This document shows positions 32,909-42,645 of a DNA stretch of 64,000 bases, piece after piece. The notes under the pieces are model-generated. The model worked only from the letters and a program-made list of their open reading frames with translations. It searched no databases and was not told the DNA's origin. How positions within the stretch are numbered: position 1 is the stretch's first letter; each line of letters starts with the position of its first letter. The translations under genes and the position numbers were made by a program. Source of the stretch: Humulus lupulus (taxonomy: Eukaryota > Streptophyta > Magnoliopsida > Rosales > Cannabaceae); NCBI RefSeq assembly GCF_963169125.1, contig NC_084794.1, forward strand, positions 117,342,358 through 117,406,357, read 5' to 3'.

Positions 32909-35156
32909 TGTAACGCCCTGGATAGCCAGGACCTCTACACTGTGTACTTATAAAGGTGCAGGACTTGCTAATCAAGCTTTTAGTCAAAACGTGTCACTAA
33001 ACCATAAATGTGCTAGGGTTAAAATGGTTTTGGTCTCAAAAGACACATTTCATATATTCAAACAAATTTACATATGGGATCCCAAAAAGGAACAGTGTTT
33101 AAAAGTTGTTTTACAAAATTTCCACAATACAGACTACCGTCAGCCACTCTAAGGAAAAACAGACATTTATAGCTCTTCTGTTCCTACTATCCTCTCAACC
33201 GTGGCAGCTGAGCAGCTGGTCATGTACATTCTACTCACAGAGCTCTCCAAGTCAAGGCTGATCAAGTTTGCCCTTGCCTTTACCTGCACCACATAGCACC
33301 CGTGAGCCAAGGCCCAACAAGAAAACATAAAACACATCTCAACAATCATAACAAGAGTATAATCCTTTAAGCATGATCAAACACTTAACATTCCACATTA
33401 ATCACATAGCATGTAATCGGAATCAAATATGCTACCAATCATTAAAAATAGTCAAATCACATAATAACTAGGGTCGACAACTTAGGTCGCACCCTCTGTT
33501 TACCCCACTGACTCCGACCCGCTTAAATCGAGCTCAGTGCATAATAAGCTGTCCTCGGCTACCTGTGGCTGAGCCGCGCCCTGTGCGCAAGTGTAACCTT
33601 TGGCACTCTTAGGATGTTGGTTTACCATTTACATGGCATAATACCATCCTTTTCAAATCATACATATTAGGGAACCCTTAGTCCCATTACAAATACACAA
33701 CCAGGTGCAGTTTTCTTACCTTTGGCTTCCAAGTGTACTAGCTACGAATGATGCTCCTTGAGCGCGATCCGATCCCCGAGCCCTAGCTTAGCACCTAGTC
33801 ATAACCAAGATAAAGGATACCATCAAGAATCTTAAAAGAGCTTCTAGACAAAGTTCTAATCTCCGGACCGTTGAACTTCACCAAACATAGTAAAAGATTC
33901 AATCCCGAGCACCCTAGGTTAAATTCCCAAGCCTAGAATCTCAAAATCCCAAAATCCCTTAAGGGCCGTGGCATGAGCAACCCATGCCGCAGCATGGCCC
34001 CAACCAGAGGCCTCCCAATGCCCAAAAATAGACAAGGGCCGTGGCCCGCCCTCCTTCCTCAGGACACATCAACTTCGAAGGGCCGCGGCTCACCAAGAAC
34101 AATGTCGCGGCCCGACCCCTTCGAACCCAGAAAAAACCTCCATTTTTTACTCTAAAACCTCATGCAAACTCATCCAAAACTACCCAAATTCCACCACTCA
34201 ACTATCCAAAAAATTCCCACAAGATTCCAGCAACATAGCCCAGCTGAAGCCTAGACTAGAAACCCATCAAAAACCTATTTCAATCACTGAAACTATCTAA
34301 CTCAAGAACACAAAACCCAGCCATGAAAACACTATAACTTAGCCATTAAACCTTAAATTCGAGCTTACCTCAACTGCAGAACCAATCCTCCAAGAGCTTT
34401 ATGGGCTAACTTCCAAGGTTCTAGCCTCAATTTAATCTTCAAATCAAAAACCCAAAAACCACTTAGAACACACTCAAAATTATAGAATTGCATTAACAGA
34501 AAGTGGAAATCAATCCTTACCTTAGTCCTTGATTGAACCCTTAGTTAATCCTTGAGGTAATCTTCTAAATCCCAGCTTCAATTCCCAGAATTCTAGCCAA
34601 AACCTCTAGATTTTCTGTGTTTTTCCTTTGAGAGAGAGAGAAAAAGAGGAAAGAGAGAAAGAGTCGGTCTATTTTATGCTCTACTATTTTCTAAAGCTTC
34701 CTAAGTCTATCCTTAGGCAATTAAGCTGATCCCAAAGCTCGGGGTACCGGAAACATCCCCGAGGGCAAAATAGTAAAATTCCCCAACATTCCCACCTAGA
34801 CTTCCTAACCTCAAATATATCTCCAATTATTTACTTCCATAACCCGATAGTCTAAATATCCACACGACACTTGAAATACCCCTTGACTTGTCCAAAGTCA
34901 AATATTAACCCCGTTGTGACTTTCCCACTATCTAGCTTCCTAGGATCGCCTCAAGTCGCCCGCTGCAGATTTACCCACATAATAATGTGGTTCTCACAAG
35001 TATAACATTTAACCACAAAAATATTCATATAATCATACAAGCAAGCTTATCATGTAATCATGTGTTAAATCAATAAATTCACACATAAACCAATTATGCC
35101 CTCCTGGCACATTAATCAAGGCCCTTAAGCCATATTAGTTATTTTGGGTCATTACA
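32909..35156 (-). repeat. Chr1 5' LTR
   Basis: 2248 bp, TGTAACGCC to GTCATTACA, intact partner of 2757-6802. In the GC-rich patch (33960-34115) several GCCGCGGC palindromes of the other LTR appear as CCGTGGC, CCGCAGC or GTCGCGG. A stretch of about 25 bp is also missing here. Confidence 0.94.
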
Positions 35157-36770
35157 TGCTGGCTGTTCCTGATCGACAGAGGCCGATGGGGAAGGGGTCG
35201 ACTCGACCAGTGTAGGCGGAGTTTGATGCTCGAGGGGAGAAGGAGGTGGTGTTGTATTTTTTGAAGGACCAGCTGCTGGAGGGTCCTCAATGTGGATTTT
35301 CTTGGCTGGAGGCTCTTTGCTGCACTCCCCGCGATGCTGCGTGCTCACTTTTTTCTTCCTCGCAGGAGCATCAGGCGCACTGTAGAGATCGAACATGTCT
35401 TTGGATTGCATTTCTGCAAGAAGGCAAGTACACGAACAATTAGACAGTATAAATAAACGAGTGTGCTATGTCAAAAAAGGAAACAAAGGCAATTGTAAGT
35501 AAAATACCCAAGCTATAATTACAAGTCGCTACATTATATACTTTACTAGTGTTACACTCACTCTCTGGCATGAAGAAGTCTGAATCTAAAATGGGATTGT
35601 ATTTAAAGTTGCCGTCCCCGTCAAATAAGTAACAGGGAATTGGCATACTATCTAAGAGTGAGAGATCAATACCGTTCTCATCCGAAGACTCATCGATAGG
35701 TGCAAGGGGTTCAGAAGCTTGCTTTTTTTCCTTTCCCGAAGGGGCAAGGGGTGCAGCCACTCACGGGGTGCTAGAGGGTTCCCTAATTTTCATGCCAGTT
35801 GGTCTCCTCCTTTGAGGTTGCGACACATCTGGGTCGGGAATTTCATCGCCGATGGCACTCCTCGCCGTGGACTCCCTCACGTCCTGGTGAGGCGTCAGAG
35901 GCCCGAACAGTCTCAGGTTTGCCTTGGTGACTAGCTGTTTGACGCTCTTCTCTACGTTGGTCATGCTGGCCAATAGCGCTGCTCAAAGCTCCATTTCTGG
36001 AGTAGGAGCTGGTCGTAGCCATGGACCTGAAGAAAGCTAAATTTCTAAGGAAAACTCAGATAAAATAAAAGAAAATAAATGACCATGAGAACAAAGGGGT
36101 TACCTCCTTGGGTGAAGGCTAAGTTGTTGGCAACCAGGTCGGTGGTTAAAAAGTACTCCTGGTGGTACTTTCCTACATTAGACTTGTAGGTAGTCTCACT
36201 CAGGAAGGTGCGGTTCGTTTCTTGATGGCAGAGATGAAAGAACCCTGTGTTGTCCTGGTTGGGAGATTTGAGATCGAATAGGTAGTTGATCTCATGAGAA
36301 GGGACAGGCCATTTTTTATGGCTGTAAAGGATATAGATTGCGGAAAGCATTCTATACCCATTTGGAGTTATCTGGAAGGGAGCGACCCCGAAATAATTGG
36401 CCACTTTCTGGAAGTAAGGATGAAGAGGCAAGATTGCTCTTGCCTCAAAGTGGTACCTCAATCAGGCACTGAAGGCGCCGCCAGGCAGGTTTGCCCGTTG
36501 GTCGATGGTAGGAAGAAATAAAGTAACCCCAAAAAGTCCATACTTTTTTAGGAAATTACTTATCATCCTAGCAGTGATCGTGCTAGGGGGACCAAGGTAC
36601 CATTCAATGTCTGGTCGAATGGCATTGCAAAGATGGGCCTGTGTTTGGATTTCAGGATCAGTGGTTTCGGCTCTACCACTGGTCTAAGGAATCTCAGCCC
36701 GAGAAGTAGGCCGATTTTCGAAAGGTTTTGATGTTCTCTTTTTCTGGGCAGTGGATTTTACTCTACCCAT
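35157..36770 (-). pseudogene. Tat1 antisense spliced gene, 5' exons (Transposase_28-like)
   Basis: ATG at 36770 (MGRVKSTAQKKRTSKPF). Exon 1 (36770-36104) has the same domain as the Tat2 copy: LPLHPYFQKVANYFGVAPFQITPNGYRMLSAI and SHKKWPVPSHEINYLF, then GNPF-type intron sequence. Putative introns: 36027-36103 (GGAG|GTAACC to TTCAG) and 35414-35561 (AGA|GTGAGT to TTGCAG); phase closes at the second. Exon 2 is charged (PLAPIDESSDENG... LLDSMPIPC). Exon 3 begins EMQSKDMFDLYSAP...RKKKV, matching Tat3 DMFRQCISSAPKRKV, and is cut by Chr1 at 35157. The rest is at 1913-2756. In-frame stops include positions near 36686, 36462, 35976 and 35761. Function unknown. Confidence 0.78.
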
Positions 36771-37773
36771 TTTGAATGGACTAGAAAGAGGTCTGTTTGG
36801 GGGAATTCAAGAAAAAGGAATTTCTGGAACTAGCAGTGATAGTTGTTCTTCATCCTCGAGCAGTTGGGCTATAAATCGTCGGCAAGTGGCCTCTCACCTC
36901 CCCACGGATATTGCATGAAAATCTGCGAACAGAAAATGGGAGATGAGAATCTAATGGCCAAAAGGATCAAGGTATTTAAAAGTCAGAATAGCGTTGCTCA
37001 TGTATAAAAGTTAAGCTTTTATACGACCAGCAGCATTCTGAAAAAAAAACACTACATTTTAAGCGAATAGTTTGGAAAATGGATTAAAAAGCAGAAGTGA
37101 AAAGTTTTTTAGAAAAAACTTTTCGACTCTGAAAGGGCGGGAAAAACCTAGTTTTTTCTACAAGCTTAGAAATCAAATTTTTACTTCGATTTCACGCCCT
37201 AAAGTTATAATCCTAACTACCCAACTACTTCGTCATCCCAGAAAAATGTTATTCTCCTACAAAATTTAGTGAAAATCAATATGCCCATTTACCCCCAAAC
37301 AGTTTCTTTCAAGAACTCGGGATACAAACACAGATATAAAAATAGATATTGTATGGCATTTCAACGACTGAAAAGGTCGATAAACTTACTTGGATAAAAG
37401 ATTAAAGCGAGTTTCTGAGACACTAAGTCAGTTGGCTGGGCAGAAACTCCATGGATCATCGAGTTCGTCAAAGGTTTCTGAGTTTTCCACGCCTTGTTCT
37501 TCAGTGTTCTTGAAGAGAAAGTGAAAAGTAAAAAGTGAAAAATGATCCCGAGGGATTATTTATATTGATTGTAGCACTGTAAAAGAGGTAATCATGGAAT
37601 TACTTTTTTCAAAGCATGGGGAAACGCAATAGCCGTCAGACAATTTTTTGGAAACTGAAAAGACATGATTGGTTGCCTTTTTTGAAAAGGCATGGGAGGC
37701 TCTGACAGATTTGGTGGGGTGCACGAAGGGTCAGTTTTCTAAGTTTACTTTATGTTGGTCACAGTAAAATAAA
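36771..37773 (-). promoter_or_regulatory. Tat1 antisense-gene promoter and leader intron
   Basis: On the minus strand a TATA box (AATATAAATAAT, about 37557-37568) is followed by a CT-rich leader. A donor CCAA|GTAAGTTT at 37389 and acceptor TTCGCAG at 36923 give a leader intron of about 467 bp. Tat1b, Tat2, Tat2b and Tat3 have leader donors in the same arrangement. No other gene is seen in this stretch. Confidence 0.62.
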
Positions 37774-37799
37774 CTTGGGGGGGGGGGGGGGGGGGCATA
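37774..37799 (+). other. Tat1 polypurine tract with 19-G run
   Basis: CTT followed by 19 consecutive G (37777-37795) and CATA, abutting the 3' LTR. Related elements have 4-6 G here (CTTGGGGGGCAAA in Tat3 and Tat2b). The expansion may be real or an assembly artefact. Confidence 0.8.
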
Positions 37800-38422
37800 T
37801 GTTTACCCAAAAATGGCTCCTGATGACGTGGCAAGAACTTATTACACGTGGTTGGCACGTGGCAGCGTCAAAGTAAAGAGATGTTTTTTGCCTATCGACC
37901 AGCTCCTTGTTGCTTCATCAGATCTCACGATTAGATGCGACCGGCCTGGTCGCATGCTTCGGTTTAATTCCATTAAAGATATGTAATTTTGTAATAACTA
38001 CATTTATGATATTTTTTTCTTTATTTCCTTGATACGCTGATATTAAGGATAATTAAGCCCATTGGCCCATGTAACCCCCTTTAGCCTATAAATATGAATG
38101 AGAAGGCTCAAGGAAGGGACTTTTTGACTCTTGGCACTTTTAATCTTTGTATTCAGAGAGAAAAGCATAGTGTAATTATCCACCGAAGGTTGTATTACTC
38201 CTAAGGCTTGTGAAACTCAATAACCCTAGTTCTTTGATCACAGTATTAGGATCCAATATCAATAAGAACACTAAGTGGACATAGGTCATTACCACCTTGC
38301 TGGGGTCGAACCACTATAAATCATTTGTGTCACCTCTTTACCATATGATTCCAATCTTGATTTCTGTTTGTTTCATTGCCGTTATTTAGACTCCGTGTCG
38401 TTGGCCAAATCAAGGGTCAACA
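37800..38422 (+). repeat. Tat1 3' LTR
   Basis: 623 bp, TGTTTACCC to GGGTCAACA, with TATA region CCTATAAATATG near 38085-38098. The 5' partner is outside the window. It shares ends and general layout with the LTR at 38914-39538 but is clearly diverged from it. Confidence 0.82.
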
Positions 38423-39538
38423 CCGATTACCCAAAAATTTCTCAAGAACAGTAGAAACACAGTTACGAAAATTCGTGAATCAAGACCAGAATACATACAA
38501 ATTTCTACAAAAATGAGAAGGTGGATTCGAAAACTTACTTGGATAAGGATTGTAGGAGAAATCACAAAGGTTTTTCTTGGAGTTTCTCAAAGACGTCTCG
38601 AATCAAACTGGAATCTCTGGGTTTTCTTAAAGGTGTGTCTGAGTTCTTGAAGAGAGAGAAGGTTCAGGTAAAAAATGAAAAAGATGAAAAGGAATATATT
38701 TATACTGCTCGGGGCGATAATAAAAGGCAATGATGGGAATGGGATTTTGACCTACGGGGAATTGCAATAACCGTCAAAACATTTTTGGGAAACTGCAAAG
38801 GTCATAATTACTTGCTTTTTCGAAAAAGTACTAAAAAATGTGACATGTCAAATTGATTGTTGGTCGTGTAAGTTTATTAAATGTTGATCGCATTAAAATA
38901 AATCAGGGGCAAATGTTTACCCAAAAAATACTTAATTACTGACGTGGCAAAATTAGTACGCACGTGGGTTGCACGTGACTACTTAATGATTACATCCAGG
39001 TCGACCAGCAACCAGAAGAGACACTGCTCGATGCTGAACAATACGACAGAAAATGTGTTGACATATGCGACTAGGTCTAGTCGTGGTAACGAAGCCAGAG
39101 TTCAAATACAGTTATAAATCAGATATTTTTATGATATTTGACCCTATTTTTATGTAAAGATTATGATTTCTATTATTATTTTAATATGCTTGAATCAAAA
39201 TGTAGACACGGCCCATTGGCCCATATGTATATCCTTGAGTCTATAAATAGGACTCAAGGGACTCATTGAGAGGGGGAAATAATTTGTATTCGGAGAGAAT
39301 CAATGTTTTCTATACACAAACTTTGTATCCTTTTTTGGAGCTTATGAAACTCAGTAAACCCTAGTTTGCTAATCGCATGTTTCATAATACATAATAAAAA
39401 CACTAAGTGGAAGAAGGCTATTAGCAATATCTAGGGCCGAACCACTATAAATCCTGGTGTCGTTTAGTTCTTGCATTCAGCTTACAAATCTTTATCATTT
39501 TGGTGACTCCGTGTCATTGGCTAAATCATCAGTCAACA
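38423..39538 (+). mobile_element. Tat1b, 3' end of a second Tat1-like element
   Basis: 38423-38913 repeats the organisation upstream of the Tat1 3' LTR: a minus-strand leader donor (CCAAGTAAGTTTTC near 38538), TATA box (GCAGTATAAATATATTCC near 38691-38708) and a short polypurine motif (AGGGGCAAA, 38905-38913). Then comes an LTR at 38914-39538 (625 bp, TGTTTACCC to CAGTCAACA, TATA near 39240). The parsimonious reading is that Tat1 inserted into the antisense leader of this older relative. Its own 5' part would be left of the window. Confidence 0.75.
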
Positions 39539-39677
39539 TTCTTGGTTTCAACTCTTACCTTGAATAGTGTTGATAAAGCCATCTCGGAGACCTATGGACC
39601 TATAATTTCAAGTTCCAATAAATTTAGATTATTAATTAAAACTATTTAATATAATATCCTTAATTTATTAATCTCAA
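39539..39677. repeat. Cop3 relic, left piece (old copia LTR)
   Basis: Diverged match to the Cop1 LTR around 8870-8985 (GACCTATGGACCTATAATTTCAAGTTCCAATAA versus the Cop1 ATGGGCCTATGAAATCAAGCTCCAATAA region, and TTATTAAT). It ends with CTCAA, the Tat3 TSD. Confidence 0.6.
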
Positions 39678-41161
39678 TGTTGACTGTGTTTTTAGCCAAC
39701 GAGGTGAGAACGTCAATAACGACAAACCTTCAAGAGAATTTAAATGACACAGACAGTTTAATCAAGAAAAGTAAATAACACAAGATTTTATAGTGGTTCA
39801 GCCCCGTTCAGTCGGTAATAGCCTAATCCACTTAGAGATTTTATTACTTTATCTACACTCAAGATCAGATGAACCAGTGTCAACTGAGTTTCTTCAGTGT
39901 AAATTTTCAGGAATACAAAAAGGGTTCTCTCTCAAGGAAAATGTACTTTCTCTCTCTAGAACTCAGACCAAATCTCAAAATTGCCAAAAGTCCTTTTCTG
40001 ATCCCATTCACCCTCTATTTATAGGCTTGGGATCCTAAACTGATATCCCCCTAGGATCGGGATATTATATTATTTATATTATATTTAAATTACACAAAAT
40101 ATTCAAAATACAACAGATTCCTCAATTTGAGTGAGGAATGAGAGATTCCCGCGATGCCTAGACCGATTCTTGCTGAAGCCATTTCTGGGAATTTGATGTA
40201 GTCTGGTCCATTTGTTTGACGAATATCTTCTTCTGATCGGACATATGCATGCTGGACACCTGCATACGGACTATACCCCTTAGACTCTCTTCGGACCAAA
40301 GTCCGACCAGTCACTTTTTGGGCTCACCTCCGGACCATAGCCTTGGGGTCTCCTCGGACCAAGTTCCGACCACACCCTCATGGGTGCCCCTCGGACCAAG
40401 GTTCGAGCCACACTCTCCTTGACTCTCCTCGGACCAAGGTCCGAGCCACACTCTCCTTGGCTCTCTTCGGACCAAGGTCCGAGCCACACTCTCCTTGGCT
40501 CTCCTCGGACTAAGGTCCGAGCCACCCTCCTTGGCTCTCCTCGAACTAAGGTCCGAGCCATTCCTTCCTTGGCTCTCCTCGGACTAAGGTCCGAGCCATC
40601 CTCCTTGGCTCTCCTCGGACTAAGGCCCGAGCCATGCATGGGGCTTCTCCTCGGACATGGGTCCGAGCCCATCTCTTAGGGCACTCCTCGGACTAGGGTC
40701 CGAGCCAATCACCTGTGGCCTCTCCTCGGACTAGGGTCCGAGCCAATCACTTGTGGCATTCCTCGGACTAGGGTCCGAGCATACCATTTGGGGCATCTCC
40801 TCAGACTAGGGTCCGAGCTAATCACTTGGACACTCTTTGGAATAGGGTCCGAGCCAATCACTTGTGGCATTCCTCGAACTAGGGTCCGAGCCAATCACTT
40901 GGACACTCTCCTCGGACTAAGGTCCGAGCCATGCATGTGGCCTCTCCTCGGACTAGGTTCCGAGCCCATCACCTGGACTCCTCGGACCAAGGTCTGATTG
41001 GGCACACCCTAGCCCAAGTACTCTCCTCGGGTGCACTTGGCTTGGGAATGACATCTCTCAAGCAGTCTATATTGGGCTACTGCTAAGCCAGATCACCCAA
41101 CTATTCCATGCCACTTGTCAATTCTATTGCCACATCATCATTTTCAAATTTTGGGATAACA
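39678..41161 (-). repeat. Tat3 3' LTR
   Basis: TGTTGACTG to GGGATAACA on the plus strand. It contains the hairpin array at 40335-40995 and a minus-strand TATA box (CCTATAAATAGAGGG near 40010-40026). The plus and minus frames of 99-130 aa here (rich in RTLVRG or RTKVRA repeats) come from the array and are not genes. Confidence 0.96.
40335..40995. repeat. Hairpin tandem array in Tat3 3' LTR
   Basis: About 18-19 units of roughly 30-40 bp. Each is centred on the inverted repeat CTCGGACYAAGGTCCGAG or CTCGGACTAGGGTCCGAG (stem 7-8 bp, loop 2-4) and separated by short linkers such as CCACACTCTCCTTGGCT or CCAATCACTTGGACA. Confidence 0.93.
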
Positions 41162-41175
41162 TTTGCCCCCCAAGT
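41162..41175 (-). other. Tat3 polypurine tract
   Basis: Minus strand ACTTGGGGGGCAAA abuts the LTR start TGTTATCCC. Confidence 0.88.
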
Positions 41176-42645
41176 TTATTATATGATATTCACATAATAA
41201 ACTTTTTCTCCACAGTTGACGGCATTATATAAAAAATAACTGTTCATCTTCCCCCATGCAGGAGACTACAACTTATAAGCCACGATTACTGCAAAAAACT
41301 GTCCATGATCGTGGGGAGAAAAAATAGCCCCGGAATGCCAAGGGTCCAAAAGTAAACAATAATCCCCACTTTTTTCCCTTTAAATAACCCCACTTTTACA
41401 CATTTTTCTTCACACAAGCAAATCACATTTTTTAAAAGCCTCTCTTCTTCTTTCTTCTCTCTTGGCCGAAACTCCAAGGTTTCTCTTCTCTTTGGCCGAA
41501 TCTTCAAGGACTTCAAGGGAAGCTCTCCATCTCTTCAAGCAATTTCCAAGAAAGTCAAAGATTCTCCAACCTTGAGTAAGTCTTCTTCTCCATGTCTTTA
41601 CATTGTGGTTATTTTTCAAAAAAAATCATGAAAACCCATGCCATGGTCAAAACCCATTGATAGCTTTTTTGTTGAGTTTGTTCATGAATCTCATATGAAT
41701 GCTTGTATAATGTGTTGGTTTGTTGGGTTTTGAGGATGTTTGTGCTATGGGTAACCCAACATTACCTTTAATTTCATAGGAATTTCAAGAAAAATGGGTT
41801 AATTTGATATAAATCATGAGTATGGGTTTTGGGGTTTTTGATAGCATAGAGGGTTTTCAAGAACATGAAAAAACTTTTCCACTTCCATGTTTTGATCTAG
41901 TTTTTGTATGTATGGATGAAGAAATGTGTTTATGCTAGGGAATCTAGGGCTTTGCAATTATGGTTTGGGTTTTATGGTTAGAGTTGGGGTATGAAAAATG
42001 GGTAGATTAAGGAAGTGGTCGATCGGCCACTTAAAATTCTGGGCAAACATGTGGTCCGATCGGACCACATTTATACTCCTCGGACGCCCATGTCCGATCG
42101 GACATCATGGGCTGCTTGGTGCTGGGCTCCTCGGAGGTGCATGGCTCGGACTCGCACGGGGCTAGGCTCTTCCGACCCAAGTGGCAGCTGGTCAGATGGA
42201 CATTCCCTCGAACGCGTCTTCTTGGGTGTTTAGGCATCCAAGCGGATGCACCAGGCACAGCCCCTCCTCGGATCAAGCATGTGATCTGATCGGACCACAT
42301 TTAAACCCCTCGGCCTTCTTCATCTCCTCGGTCGAACCTTGCTCCTCGGACCCAAGTGTCCACTTGGACACACACAGCTCCTCGACATGCACACACGCAC
42401 ACATGGGTGCTAGCCTCTTCAGACAACCCCAAAATAATCCATTCATGCTGACTTTAGTGACCTTAGATACTTCAAGTAATTTTTAGGCTTCTTTAGGCAC
42501 TCTTAGGCACTAAGATTATTTTTTCCCATGTGTGCTATATTTTTACTACTTAGATAAATTTTCCTAAGTATAAAAACAAATTTTATTCTTGTTGAATTTT
42601 CTCTGTATGGTTACTCACCTCCCCGTTTTTTATTTATTTTTGTAG
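41176..42645 (+). promoter_or_regulatory. Tat3 antisense-gene promoter and leader intron
   Basis: A TATA-like CCCTTTAAATAACCCC (about 41377-41392) is followed by a CT-rich leader. A donor TTGA|GTAAGTC at 41576 and an acceptor TTTTTGTAG ending at 42645, immediately before ATG, define a 1070-bp 5'UTR intron. Inside it lie a 22-bp perfect palindrome (42049-42070, core GTCCGATCGGAC) and a 16-bp one (around 42088-42104). Short frames here look spurious. Confidence 0.65.

Larger units (their letters stand above)
30018..35156 (-). mobile_element. Chr1, chromodomain Ty3/gypsy, right part
   Basis: Start of the integrase finger, RNase H, protease, gag, PBS and 5' LTR of Chr1. It is continuous with 2757-8055 across Cop1: reading LHPGTT ends at the Cop1 junction and KMYQDL resumes on the other side. 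Confidence 0.93.
35157..38422 (+). mobile_element. Tat1, right part with 3' LTR
   Basis: Continues from 2756: proximal exons and promoter of the antisense gene, polypurine tract and 3' LTR. The element strand is plus (pol at 1-1212) and the extra gene runs minus. Confidence 0.85.

Noticed and set aside
40280..40679. Repetitive frames of 99-130 aa on both strands in the Tat3 LTR, also at 52432-52831
   Set aside because: They are translations of the hairpin tandem array, present on both strands and in both LTRs, with no family similarity.
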